64,000 bases of DNA from Kitasatospora cinereorecta (lineage in GTDB: Bacteria; Actinomycetota; Actinomycetes; Streptomycetales; Streptomycetaceae), in contig NZ_JAMZDX010000004.1 in assembly GCF_024172095.1 (NCBI RefSeq), positions 558,001-622,000 of the forward strand. Reading direction: 5' to 3'. A program made the translations under genes and the position numbers. Positions 24,666 through 32,973 of this stretch are shown piece by piece (positions within the stretch are counted from its first letter, which is position 1; each line of letters starts with the position of its first letter). The notes below the pieces were generated by a model, which did not search any database, was not told the origin of the DNA, and saw nothing but the letters and a program-made list of their open reading frames with translations.

Positions 24666-25166
24666 ATGCGACGAGCGAGCACGGTCGTACTGATGTGCGG
24701 CCTCCCGGGGGCGGGCAAGACGACGTACGCGATGGGCCTGGTCCGACGCGGCTATGCGCGGCTCTCCATCGACGAGGTGGTCTGGCAGCGGCTCGGGCAG
24801 CGCGACGCCGGGCTGGTGCTGGAGGAGGCGGCCTTCGACCGGCTCAAGGAGGAGGTCCGCCGCGAGCAACGGGCGGAGCTGGTCGAGCTGATGCTCGCCG
24901 GGCGCGACGTCGTGATCGACTACAGCTTCTGGAGCCGCGCCGCCCGCGACGACTACAAGGCGCTGGTCGAACGCCACGGCTGCCGCTGGGAGCTGGTCCA
25001 TCTCAAGGCCGACCGGGCGACGCTGGAGCGCCGACTCGCGGTGCGCAACGGCCAGGAGGGCGCCAACGCGGTCACCGTGGACGAGCGGCTGCTCCACCGG
25101 TACCTGGCCCACTTCGAGGAGCCGGCCGGCGAGGGCGAGCGGGTCCTCGTCCAGCCGCCGGTGTGA
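24666..25166 (+). CDS. P-loop kinase-like ATP-binding protein
   Basis: 166 residues. The Walker A motif is VVLMCGLPGAGKTTYAMGL near residues 7-25, a Walker-B-like segment is DVVIDYSFWSRAARDDY, and a lid helix is RATLERRLAVRN. This is the AAA_33/zeta-toxin-like small kinase fold, also found in enzymes that phosphorylate small molecules or aminoglycosides. The substrate is unknown. The start is ambiguous (GTG 24654, GTG 24663 or ATG 24666) and no Shine-Dalgarno sequence is seen; a leaderless message is possible. A perfect palindrome directly upstream suggests dedicated repression. No antitoxin-like partner lies next to it. Confidence 0.8.
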   Translation: MRRASTVVLMCGLPGAGKTTYAMGLVRRGYARLSIDEVVWQRLGQRDAGLVLEEAAFDRLKEEVRREQRAELVELMLAGRDVVIDYSFWSRAARDDYKALVERHGCRWELVHLKADRATLERRLAVRNGQEGANAVTVDERLLHRYLAHFEEPAGEGERVLVQPPV

Positions 25167-25527
25167 GGACCGCTGCCGCCGTACCGGGCCCGCCGACGGG
25201 ACCGGTACCGACCCATTGCCGATTTCCGGAGAGAATTTTCCCTCGCCGGAGGTTTCGACGGCTCACACCCATTTCTTCCGTTCCAGTCGTTGACTGCGAC
25301 CCGTCATCGCTGCTTTTCTTCCACTGCCCCACCCTTGCTCCGCTGCTCGGCTGCTGACGTCGCGTCATTTCCAGGCGTCAGCACTTCCATGGCACCGCCG
25401 GCAAAAGCACGGGCCGCCCCACGTCGCATTCCTCCCGCCCGTGTCATTGCCGTACCCCGACATGCCACGAGCCGTCCTCCGGGCCCACCGGCACGCAAGG
25501 ACGGCAGGAGAGAGGATTCCCCCACCC
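25167..25527. other. 361-base non-coding stretch before the first secreted paralogue
   Basis: Lower in GC than the neighbouring genes and without coding bias on either strand. A short GTACCGG/CCGGTAC inverted repeat (25181-25187 and 25202-25208) follows the kinase gene and could be a weak terminator. The rest is presumably promoter and leader of the secreted protein gene; no recognisable -35/-10 or known motif stands out. Confidence 0.45.
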
Positions 25528-27429
25528 ATGGGCATTCCCCGCATCCGCGCGACCAGACGGCTGGCCCTGGCGGCCGTCGCGTCGCTGTCGCTGGTCACCG
25601 GCGCGCTGACCACCGCCGTCGCCGCCCAGGCGGCGAACGAGCCGGTGTCGCCGCAGGGCGGCTCCGTCGCCAACCCGTACAGCCCGGCGTACCAGCACTC
25701 GTACCGGCACGGTGTGGTGCCGACGCTGCAGCAGCACGCCAAGATGCAGGACTGGGCGGCCTCCCACCCGGCGCTGAACGCCGCCACCGGCCCCGAGACG
25801 CTGTCGTACGGCGGCGGCATCGACGGGATCGGCGTGCAGAGCGGCCACTCCAAGGTCTACCTGGTGTTCTACGGGACCCAGTGGGGCACGCAGACCACCG
25901 ACGCCAACGGGAACGCCAAGTTCTCCGGCGACTCGGCCGGGGCGGCGGGCGCCGCCCAGCAGATGTTCAAGGGCATCGGCACCGGGAACGAACTCTGGTC
26001 CGCGGACCTGACCCAGTGGTGCGACGGCCCCAACGTGGCTGCCGGCGCCACCAGTTGCCCGGCGAACGCCAACTTCGTCCCGTACCAGAGCGGCGGCGTG
26101 CTGGCCGGCGTCTGGTACGACAACGCGGCCGCCTCGCCGAGCGCCGCCAGCGGCCACCAGCTCGGCCAGGAGGCCGTCAACGCGGCCGCCCACTTCGGCA
26201 ACACCACGGCCGCGGCCAACCGCGACGCGTACTACGTGATCCTCTCGCCGCACGGCACCAACCCGGACAGCTACCAGAACCAGTACTGCGCCTGGCACGA
26301 CTGGAACGGTGACACCACGCTCACCGGCGGCGCGGTGAACTCGCCCTACGGCGACCTCGCGTTCTCCAACCAGCCCTACAACATCGACTCGGGCGCAGGC
26401 TGCGGCGTCGGCTTCGTCAACTCGCCCGGAACGCTGGACGGTTGGACCATGACGCTCGGCCACGAGTGGCACGAGATGATGTCCGACCAGAACCCGGCCG
26501 GCGGTTGGACCAACCACACCGGCAGCAGCTACGACGGCCAGGAGAACTCCGACGAGTGCGCCTGGCTCTCCCCCGGCACCGCGGGCGGCGCCGCCAACGT
26601 CACCTTCGGCAGCTTCGGCACCTGGGCCGAGCAGGCCAGCTGGTCCAACGACACCAACTCCTGCGCCATCTCGCACCCGATCGTCGGCGGCCAGACCGGC
26701 AACACCGTGACGGTCACCAACCCCGGCAGCCAGAGCGGCAAGGTCGGCACCGCCGTGAGCCTGCAGGTCAGCGCGTCCGACTCGGCCTCGGGCCAGACCC
26801 TCACCTACTCGGCCACCGGTCTGCCGGCCGGCCTGTCGATCAACGCCTCGACCGGCCTGATCTCGGGCACCCCGACCGCCGTCGGTACCTCCTCGGTCAC
26901 CGTCACGGCCAAGGACACCACCAACGCTTCCGGCAGCGCCTCCTTCTCCTGGACGGTGTCCACCACCGGCGGCTGCACCGCGACCCAGCTGCTCGGCAAC
27001 GCGGGCTTCGAGACCGGTTCCGCCGCTCCGTGGACGACCACCAGCGGTGTGGTCGACAACTCGGCGTCCGAGGCGGCCCACGGCGGCTCCTGGAAGGCGT
27101 GGCTGAACGGCTACGGCTCCGCGCACACCGACAGCGCCTCGCAGACCGTCACCATCCCGGCCGGCTGCAAGGCCACCCTCAGCTACTGGCTGCACATCGA
27201 CACGGCTGAGACCACCACCACGACCCAGTACGACAAGCTGACCGTGACCGTCAACGGCACCACGGTGGCGACGTACTCGAACCTCAACAAGAACACCGGT
27301 TACGCCCAGAAGACCGTCGACCTGTCCGCCTACGCCGGACAGAGCGTCACCCTGAAGTTCAACGGCGTGGAGGACTCCTCCCTCCAGACCAGCTTCGTGA
27401 TCGACGACACCGCGATCCAGACCAGCTGA
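25528..27429 (+). CDS. Large secreted protein with Ig-like and carbohydrate-binding-like domains
   Basis: 633 residues. A signal peptide spans about residues 1-37 (RRLALAAVASLSLVTGALTTAVAAQA). The 350-residue N-terminal domain is shared with the next gene and contains YGGGIDGIGVQSG, YLVFYGTQWGTQ, CAWHDWNGDTTL and GHEWHEMMSDQNPAGGW. The HE-x-x-E pattern could bind metal but is not the HExxH of known zinc proteases. An Ig-like domain of the He_PIG type follows (about 395-480: GLPAGLSINASTGLISGTPTAVGT), then a C-terminal beta-sandwich (NAGFETG to FVIDDTAI) like those on secreted actinomycete proteases. I infer an extracellular enzyme, possibly a protease; its activity is unproven. Confidence 0.8.
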   Translation: MGIPRIRATRRLALAAVASLSLVTGALTTAVAAQAANEPVSPQGGSVANPYSPAYQHSYRHGVVPTLQQHAKMQDWAASHPALNAATGPETLSYGGGIDGIGVQSGHSKVYLVFYGTQWGTQTTDANGNAKFSGDSAGAAGAAQQMFKGIGTGNELWSADLTQWCDGPNVAAGATSCPANANFVPYQSGGVLAGVWYDNAAASPSAASGHQLGQEAVNAAAHFGNTTAAANRDAYYVILSPHGTNPDSYQNQYCAWHDWNGDTTLTGGAVNSPYGDLAFSNQPYNIDSGAGCGVGFVNSPGTLDGWTMTLGHEWHEMMSDQNPAGGWTNHTGSSYDGQENSDECAWLSPGTAGGAANVTFGSFGTWAEQASWSNDTNSCAISHPIVGGQTGNTVTVTNPGSQSGKVGTAVSLQVSASDSASGQTLTYSATGLPAGLSINASTGLISGTPTAVGTSSVTVTAKDTTNASGSASFSWTVSTTGGCTATQLLGNAGFETGSAAPWTTTSGVVDNSASEAAHGGSWKAWLNGYGSAHTDSASQTVTIPAGCKATLSYWLHIDTAETTTTTQYDKLTVTVNGTTVATYSNLNKNTGYAQKTVDLSAYAGQSVTLKFNGVEDSSLQTSFVIDDTAIQTS

Positions 27430-27769
27430 CGGCAATCCACCCAGCGGGGCCCGGCGGAGAAGGCCGACCGTCGGGCCCCGCACATTTCTCCTCCATACAG
27501 TTCATGGAATTCCTCAACTGTTGACGCCGGAGTGCGCTACGCGCATTGACCGGTCGGCCACCTGCGCCCTTTGGGATTTCGCGATCCAGGCAATGGAATT
27601 CCTTTACCGTCCGGTGCATTGACCCGCTTTCTCCGGCTCTGATGTGCTGCCGCCCGGTCCTCGGAAATGCTCGCGACGCCGCGTTCCGACCGGCCGTCAG
27701 TCGTCCCCCACGGCAACCGTTGCCGCCGCGCGACCCGTACGCGGCCGGCAGAAGAGAGGAACCCCCACC
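27430..27769. other. 340-base stretch between the two secreted paralogues
   Basis: After the terminator the sequence is non-coding. An 11-bp direct repeat ATGGAATTCCT occurs at 27504-27514 and 27593-27603, each followed shortly by a TTGAC-like hexamer, so two related promoter elements for the downstream gene are possible. No known operator was recognised. Confidence 0.4.
27444..27481 (+). terminator. Terminator after the first secreted paralogue
   Basis: GCGGGGCCCG (27444-27453) and CGGGCCCCGC (27472-27481) form a perfect 10-bp stem 15 bases after the stop, followed by ACATTTCTCC. Confidence 0.75.
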
Positions 27770-28873
27770 ATGGGTATGTCCCCCACCAACCGCCGGGCGA
27801 GAGTCAAGGCCGCGACCGGCCTCACCTCGCTGGTGATCGCCGCCGCCGGTTTCGCCGCCGCCCCCGCCTCCGCGAACCAGCCGGTCGACGAGTTCGCCGG
27901 GCAGTCGCACCCGTACCGCCACGGCGTGGTCTCCGCGAAGAGCGCCAACAGCGCCGCCGCGGGCAAGCGCACCTCGAACCTCAAGTACGGCGGTGGCGTC
28001 GACGGCATCGGCGTGACCACCGGCCCGGAGAAGGTGTACCTGGTCTTCATGGGCTCCCAGTGGGGCACCCAGGGCACCGACGCGAGCGGCTACACCACGC
28101 TCTCCGGCGACCCGCAGGGCATCGCGGTGCGCGCCCAGCAGCTGTTCAAGGGCCTGGGCACCAACGGTGAGACCTGGTCCGGCGTCATGACCCAGTACTG
28201 CGAGGGCGTGGCCGCCGGCTCCACCAGCTGCACCGCGTCGTCCGCCCACGTCGGCTACCCGACCGGCGGGGCGCTCGCCGGTGTCTGGGTCGACGGCTCC
28301 GCCGCCGCGCCGAACCAGGCGACCGGCAACCAGCTGGCCGCCGAGGCGGTGAAGGCGGCCGGTCACTTCGGCAACACCACGGCCGCGTCCAACCGCAACG
28401 TCCAGTACGTGGTCCTCTCCCCGACCGGCACCCACCCGGACGGCTTCAACACCGCCGGCGGCCAGTTCTGCGCCTGGCACGACTGGAACGGCGACACCAC
28501 CCTCTCCGGCGGCGCCGCCGCCTCCCCGTACGGCGACATCGCGTTCACCAACGACCCGTACGTCACCGACATGGGGACGTCCTGCGGCCAGAACTACGTC
28601 AACGCGGGCAGCGCGGGCACCCTGGACGGCGTGACCATCGTCTACGGCCACGAGTACTCGGAGACCGTCACCGACCAGAACCCGGCGGGTGGTTGGACCG
28701 ACTCGACCGGCTACGAGAACGCCGACAAGTGCGCCTGGAAGGGCACCGGGGGCGTCGGCGGCGCGCAGAACGTGACGTTCGCGACCGGCTCGTTCGCCAT
28801 GCAGGGCACCTGGTCGAACGACTACAACGGCGGCGCCGGCGGCTGCCAGATCTCCCACCCGATCGTTCCCTGA
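27770..28873 (+). CDS. Secreted protein, shorter paralogue of the preceding gene
   Basis: 367 residues. A signal peptide of about 35 residues (VKAATGLTSLVIAAAGFAAAPASA) leads directly into the same domain as the preceding gene: YGGGVDGIGVTTGPEKVYLVFMGSQWGTQ, FCAWHDWNGDTTLSGG, the putative metal motif YGHEYSETVTDQNPAGGW and the ending GGCQISHPIV. It lacks the Ig-like and C-terminal sandwich domains. The shared G-H-E-x-x-E and CAWHDWNG residues are the best candidates for an active site. It is separated from its paralogue by a terminator, so the two are expressed separately. I do not recognise a characterised family. Confidence 0.8.
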   Translation: MGMSPTNRRARVKAATGLTSLVIAAAGFAAAPASANQPVDEFAGQSHPYRHGVVSAKSANSAAAGKRTSNLKYGGGVDGIGVTTGPEKVYLVFMGSQWGTQGTDASGYTTLSGDPQGIAVRAQQLFKGLGTNGETWSGVMTQYCEGVAAGSTSCTASSAHVGYPTGGALAGVWVDGSAAAPNQATGNQLAAEAVKAAGHFGNTTAASNRNVQYVVLSPTGTHPDGFNTAGGQFCAWHDWNGDTTLSGGAAASPYGDIAFTNDPYVTDMGTSCGQNYVNAGSAGTLDGVTIVYGHEYSETVTDQNPAGGWTDSTGYENADKCAWKGTGGVGGAQNVTFATGSFAMQGTWSNDYNGGAGGCQISHPIVP

Positions 28874-28902
28874 CCGGGCTGACGGGTTGATCTCCCGAGC
28901 GT

Positions 28903-28928
28903 CGGGGCGGGCCGGTCGGCCCGCCCCG
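28903..28928. terminator. Bidirectional terminator between convergent genes
   Basis: Perfect 12-bp arms CGGGGCGGGCCG and CGGCCCGCCCCG around GT, between two convergent stops (28873 and 28952). Its centre contains the Dos-box core GGGCCG-GT-CGGCCC, but its position at gene ends makes termination the better explanation. Confidence 0.75.
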
Positions 28929-28951
28929 GCGCGTTCGCGCTCCCGGCTCGC

Positions 28952-31690
28952 TCACGGGGCCTGCGTGGCGGTGCGGGGGCGGCGCAGCCGGCGCAGGTAC
29001 GGGTCGAACGGGGGCCTGGGCTCCAGCCGGATCCGGGCGTCGACGCAGAGCACGCCGTCGGGCCGGGCGATCACCGGGTTGAGGTCGACCTCGGCGAGCT
29101 GGGGCAGGTCGGTGGCCATCCGGGAGAGTCCGGCGAGGACGCGGTGGAGGGCCGGAAGGTCGACGGGCGGGTTGCCGGGGCGGCCCGACAGCAGGGGGGC
29201 GGTGCGCAGTTCGGCGACCATGGCGGGCAGGTCGGCTTGGGTGAGCGGCGCGAGGCGGGCGGCCCGGTCGTCGAGCAGTTCGGTGGCGGTGCCGCCGAGT
29301 CCGAGGACGACCAGCGGTCCGAAGACCTCGTCCTGGACGACGCCGGCGAGCAGTTCCACCCCGGGTGCGGCCATCGGCTGGACCACAGCGCCGGCCATCC
29401 GGCTGCCGTGGGCCGCGGTGAACTCCCGGTAGGCGTCGCGCACCTCGCGGTCCGTCCCGAGGCCGGTCCGGACGGCGCCGGCGGCGCTCTTGTGCACCTG
29501 GTCCGGCCAGTACGCCTTCAGCACGGCGCTGTTCCGGTGTCCGAGCGCGCGCAGCCCGCGGGCGGCGAGGACGGCGCTGTGCTCGTCGGGGGCCCACACG
29601 GTCGTGGTGAGCGGAAGCCGGTAGCAGTCCAGCAGATCGGCGGTGGCCGTCGGGTCGAGCCACCCGCCGTCGGGGTGGGCGGCGAGGTACCGGTCGACCA
29701 GCCGTCGCGCCGCGACGGTGTCGCGGTCGGGAACGTCGGCCTCGGCGCTGTCCGGCCGGGCCAGCCACCGGGCCCGGTCGCGTGCGTGGGCGAGGGCGAC
29801 GGCGGCCGCGCGGACGTCGGCGTACGCGGGCAACCGGGTGCCGTCGTCGGCCCGGAGGTGGCGGACCGGCACCTCCTGGTCGAGGCGGACGACGGCGACC
29901 GGGAGGCGGCGCCGCGCCCGGCCCTCGACCAGGCCCCGGAGCAGGTCGCCCGCCGGTTCGGTGGCGAGGGCGGTCGGGACGAGGCAGACCAGGAGGGCGT
30001 CCACCGCGCCGCTCTCCTCGAGGGCGTCCAGGCAGGCCCGGAGCCGGTCCGGTTCGACCGCGGCGGTGGTGTCGACGGGGTTCGCGGCCGAGGCGCCGTC
30101 CGGCAGCAGGGCCAGCAGCCGGGCGGTGAGGCCGGGTGGCAGGGCGGGCAGGGCCAGGCCCGCGTCGGCGCAGGCGTCGGCGGCGAGGATGCCGATGCCG
30201 CCCGCGTTGGACACCACGGCGACCGCGCCGCGTCCGTCCGGCAGCGGCTGGGCGTGCAACAGCGCGGCGGCGTCGACCAGTTCGGCGATGGAGCGGGTGG
30301 CGGTGATGCCCGCCTGCCGGAACAGCGCCTCCCGGGTGACGGTCGGGGTGGCGGCCGCGGCCGTGTGGGAGGCGGCGGCCCGGCGGCCGGCGGCGGAGCG
30401 CCCGGCGTCGACGGTGAGGACCGGCAGCGTGCGGGTGACCCGGCGCGCGGTGCGGGCGAAGGCGCGCGGGTTGCCGAAGGATTCGAGGTGGAGCAGGGCG
30501 AGGTCGGTGCATCCGTCGCTCTCCCACCACTGCAGCAGGTCGTTGCCGCTGACGTCGTACTTGTCGCCCAGCGACACGAAGGTGGAGACGCCGATCCCGA
30601 GCCAGGCCAGGCGCTCCAGCAGTGCGATGCCCACGCCCCCGGACTGCACGGCGACTCCGGCTGTGCCGCGCAGCGGGAAGACGCCGCCGAACTCGGCGTC
30701 GAGGCGCACGTCCGGGGCGGTCTGCGCGATGCCCAGGCTGTTCGGGCCGACCAGCCGCATCGAGTACCGGCGGCAACTGTCCGTCAACTGCCGGGCCCGG
30801 TCGGCGTCCAGACCCGAGGTGAGGACCACCAGGGCCCGCACCCCGGCCTGACCGCAGGCCTCGGCCGCCGCGGGGACGGCGGGGGCGGGCACGGCGAGGA
30901 CGGCGAGGTCGGGCACCCCGGGCAGGGCCGCGAGATCGGGGTACGCGACGGCGCCCGCGACCCGGTCGGCGTGCGGGTTGACCGCCCACACCGGGCCGGT
31001 GAAACCGCCGTCCCGGATCTTGCGCAGGACGGTCTGCCCGACCGACCCGAGGCGCCGGGAGGCGCCCAGGACGGCGACCGAGGCGGGGTGCAGCAGCGCG
31101 GTCAGGCTCGCCACGTCGGCGGCGCGTCCGCGCTCGTCGACGGCCCGGCGGTAGTGCTCGTCGGTCTCGGCCAGCGGCACGGTGATGCGGATCTCGCCCT
31201 GGCCGTAGCGGTGGTGGACGGGCAGTCCGAGGTCGGCGAAGACGCGGTGGACGGCCCGGTTCCCGGCCAGCGTGTCGGCTTCGAAGGCGGTCACGCCGTG
31301 CTCGTGGGCGGCGTGGACGAGGTGCTCCAGCAGCAGGGTGCCGACCCCGCGGTGGTGCCAGGCGTCGGCGACGGCGAGCGCGAGCTCGGCGGATTGCGGA
31401 TGGTCGTCGAGCACCTCGTAGTCGGCCTCGCCGACCAGGTCGTCGGCCGCCCACGCCCCGAGCGCGCACAGTCCGGGGCGGGGTTCGGCGCACAGCCGGT
31501 CGGCGGCCAGACCGGGTGCCCGCCGGCTGGCGCCGAAGAAGCGCAGCCGCCGGCTCTCGTCCGACATCCGGTCGGCGTGCAGGGCGAGCACGGCCGGCCG
31601 GTCGGCGGGGGTGATCCGCCGGATGGTCACGGTCGTGCCGTCGGCGAGCAGGGCCTCGCTGCCGGACGGCTGGTGCTGGACGGTCGGCAT
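28952..31690 (-). CDS. GNAT acetyltransferase fused to ADP-forming acyl-CoA synthetase
   Basis: 912 residues. An N-terminal GNAT domain (about 15-175; SDESRRLRFFG and the WHHRGVGTLLLEHLV acetyl-CoA site) is followed by a CoA-binding and ligase part (ASRRLGSVGQTVLRKI; QSGGVGIALLERLAWLG; SHTAAAAT with His442 as the expected phosphohistidine) and a C-terminal ATP-grasp domain (SAVLKAYWPDQVHKSAAGAV). Fusions of this type include Pat protein acetyltransferases, which in Salmonella regulate acetyl-CoA synthetase. Because the phosphohistidine is kept, this one could also make acetate and ATP from acetyl-CoA, ADP and phosphate. AGGAG precedes the ATG at 31690. It is downstream of the alcohol dehydrogenase in one operon. 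Confidence 0.9.
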   Translation of the reverse strand: MPTVQHQPSGSEALLADGTTVTIRRITPADRPAVLALHADRMSDESRRLRFFGASRRAPGLAADRLCAEPRPGLCALGAWAADDLVGEADYEVLDDHPQSAELALAVADAWHHRGVGTLLLEHLVHAAHEHGVTAFEADTLAGNRAVHRVFADLGLPVHHRYGQGEIRITVPLAETDEHYRRAVDERGRAADVASLTALLHPASVAVLGASRRLGSVGQTVLRKIRDGGFTGPVWAVNPHADRVAGAVAYPDLAALPGVPDLAVLAVPAPAVPAAAEACGQAGVRALVVLTSGLDADRARQLTDSCRRYSMRLVGPNSLGIAQTAPDVRLDAEFGGVFPLRGTAGVAVQSGGVGIALLERLAWLGIGVSTFVSLGDKYDVSGNDLLQWWESDGCTDLALLHLESFGNPRAFARTARRVTRTLPVLTVDAGRSAAGRRAAASHTAAAATPTVTREALFRQAGITATRSIAELVDAAALLHAQPLPDGRGAVAVVSNAGGIGILAADACADAGLALPALPPGLTARLLALLPDGASAANPVDTTAAVEPDRLRACLDALEESGAVDALLVCLVPTALATEPAGDLLRGLVEGRARRRLPVAVVRLDQEVPVRHLRADDGTRLPAYADVRAAAVALAHARDRARWLARPDSAEADVPDRDTVAARRLVDRYLAAHPDGGWLDPTATADLLDCYRLPLTTTVWAPDEHSAVLAARGLRALGHRNSAVLKAYWPDQVHKSAAGAVRTGLGTDREVRDAYREFTAAHGSRMAGAVVQPMAAPGVELLAGVVQDEVFGPLVVLGLGGTATELLDDRAARLAPLTQADLPAMVAELRTAPLLSGRPGNPPVDLPALHRVLAGLSRMATDLPQLAEVDLNPVIARPDGVLCVDARIRLEPRPPFDPYLRRLRRPRTATQAP

Positions 31691-31725
31691 GGTCCTGCTC
31701 CTCTGCGGTGCGGGTCGGAGGTCGG

Positions 31726-32769
31726 TCACGTGCGGAACAGGGCGACCTTGAGTGCGCCGGTGGTGCCGGGGTCGGCGAAGACGTCGTAGGCGTCCTGCAT
31801 CTCGTCGAGGCCGAAGCGGTGGGTGACCAGGCCGGACACGTCGAGCCGGCCGGCGGCGAGCATGTCGAGGAGCAGCGGGGTGGTGCCGGTGTCGACCAGG
31901 CCGGTGGTGATGGTGACGTTCCTGATCCACAGCTCCTCGAGGTGGAGAGTGGCCGGTCTGCCGTGCACGCCGACGTTGGCGACCCGCCCGCCGGGGCGGA
32001 CCACGCGGGTGCACAGTTCGAAGGTCTCGGGGACGCCGACGGCCTCGATCGCGACGTCGGCGCCGAGCCCGTCGGGGCTGAGGGCGCGGATCGCGGCGTC
32101 GACGTCGTCGGCCGCCATCAGCACCTCGTCGGCGCCGGCCCGGGCGGCGGCGTCCAGCCGGCTGCGGGCGAGGTCGACCGCGACGATCCGGCCCGGGCTG
32201 TACAGGCGGGCGGTGGTGACGGCGGCCAGCCCGATCGGCCCGGCGCCGACGATCACCACGGTGTCGCCGGGGCCGACCCGGGCGTTGCGCACCCCGACCT
32301 CGAAGGCGGTGGGCAGGATGTCGGCGAGCAGCAGCGCCGTCTCGTCGGTGACGCCCTCGGGCAGCCGGTGCAGGGAGTTGTCGGCGAACGGGGTGCGGAC
32401 GTACTCGGCCTGGGTGCCGTCGACCAGGTGGCCGAGGATCCATCCGCCGCCGCCCCGGCACTGCCCGTACGCGCCCTGCCGGCAGTACGGGCAGCGGCCG
32501 CAGGCGGAGATGCAGGAGACCAGGACCCGGTCGCCGGGGGCGAAGGAGTGCACGGCCGCCCCGACGGTGACGACGGTGCCGACCGCCTCGTGGCCGAGGA
32601 TCCGGCCGTCGGTGACCTCGGGGACGTCGCCGCCGAGGATGTGCAGGTCGGTGCCGCAGATGGTCACCGCGTCCACCCGGACGATCGCGTCCTCGGGGTC
32701 GCGGACGACCGGGTCGGGGACCTCCCCCCAGGTGCGCCGGCCGGGTCCGTGGTAAGTCAGTGCCTTCAT
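31726..32769 (-). CDS. Zinc-dependent alcohol dehydrogenase
   Basis: 347 residues. The catalytic zinc ligands are Cys in ICGTDLH and the His-Glu of GHEAVG; the structural zinc site is CGRCPYCRQGAYGQC; the NAD site is VVIVGAGPIGLAAVTTARL, with Asp after strand 2 (VAVDLARS) favouring NAD(H). It should interconvert primary or secondary alcohols and aldehydes, and under low oxygen could reduce acetaldehyde to regenerate NAD+. GGGAG lies 8 bases before the ATG. It is first in an operon with the acyl-CoA synthetase fusion (35-base gap), transcribed from a region holding a perfect Dos-type box shared with the divergent GAF kinase. Confidence 0.92.
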   Translation of the reverse strand: MKALTYHGPGRRTWGEVPDPVVRDPEDAIVRVDAVTICGTDLHILGGDVPEVTDGRILGHEAVGTVVTVGAAVHSFAPGDRVLVSCISACGRCPYCRQGAYGQCRGGGGWILGHLVDGTQAEYVRTPFADNSLHRLPEGVTDETALLLADILPTAFEVGVRNARVGPGDTVVIVGAGPIGLAAVTTARLYSPGRIVAVDLARSRLDAAARAGADEVLMAADDVDAAIRALSPDGLGADVAIEAVGVPETFELCTRVVRPGGRVANVGVHGRPATLHLEELWIRNVTITTGLVDTGTTPLLLDMLAAGRLDVSGLVTHRFGLDEMQDAYDVFADPGTTGALKVALFRT

Positions 32770-32860
32770 GCCGCTCACTCCCGTCTCGGGTCGTGGTGCC
32801 TGCCCTTCCAGCCTCGCCCCGGACGGCTCGCCGGGCATGGGCCCACCGGGTGCCCGGGCC

Positions 32861-32874
32861 GGGCCGATCGGCCC
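32861..32874. promoter_or_regulatory. Dos-type box between alcohol dehydrogenase and GAF kinase
   Basis: GGGCCG-AT-CGGCCC, perfect. It is 91 bases from the dehydrogenase start on one side and 99 from the kinase start on the other. A looser element GGGCCCACCGGGTGCCC lies next to it at 32840-32856. Confidence 0.72.
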
Positions 32875-32973
32875 ATGGCTCCGCGCCCATGGCGCGGCGC
32901 AGGCCGGAAGCGCCGCCTAGGCTGGTAGCGCCGCGAGGCTTGAACGCGCCGTCGCCGAGACCCGGAGGAAGCG

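Noticed and set aside
24654..25166. A toxin-antitoxin module built on the P-loop kinase
   Set aside because: No small antitoxin gene lies directly upstream or downstream. The coupled DUF1918 gene belongs to the preceding operon.
28903..28928. A palindrome containing the Dos-box core GGGCCG-GT-CGGCCC
   Set aside because: It lies between two convergent stop codons and has 12-bp arms, so a bidirectional terminator explains it better than an operator.
28668..31789. Long open frames overlapping the GNAT/acyl-CoA synthetase gene on both strands
   Set aside because: They consist of Arg/Pro/Gly-rich shadow sequence without motifs. The real gene in this span has continuous GNAT, CoA-ligase and ATP-grasp signatures.
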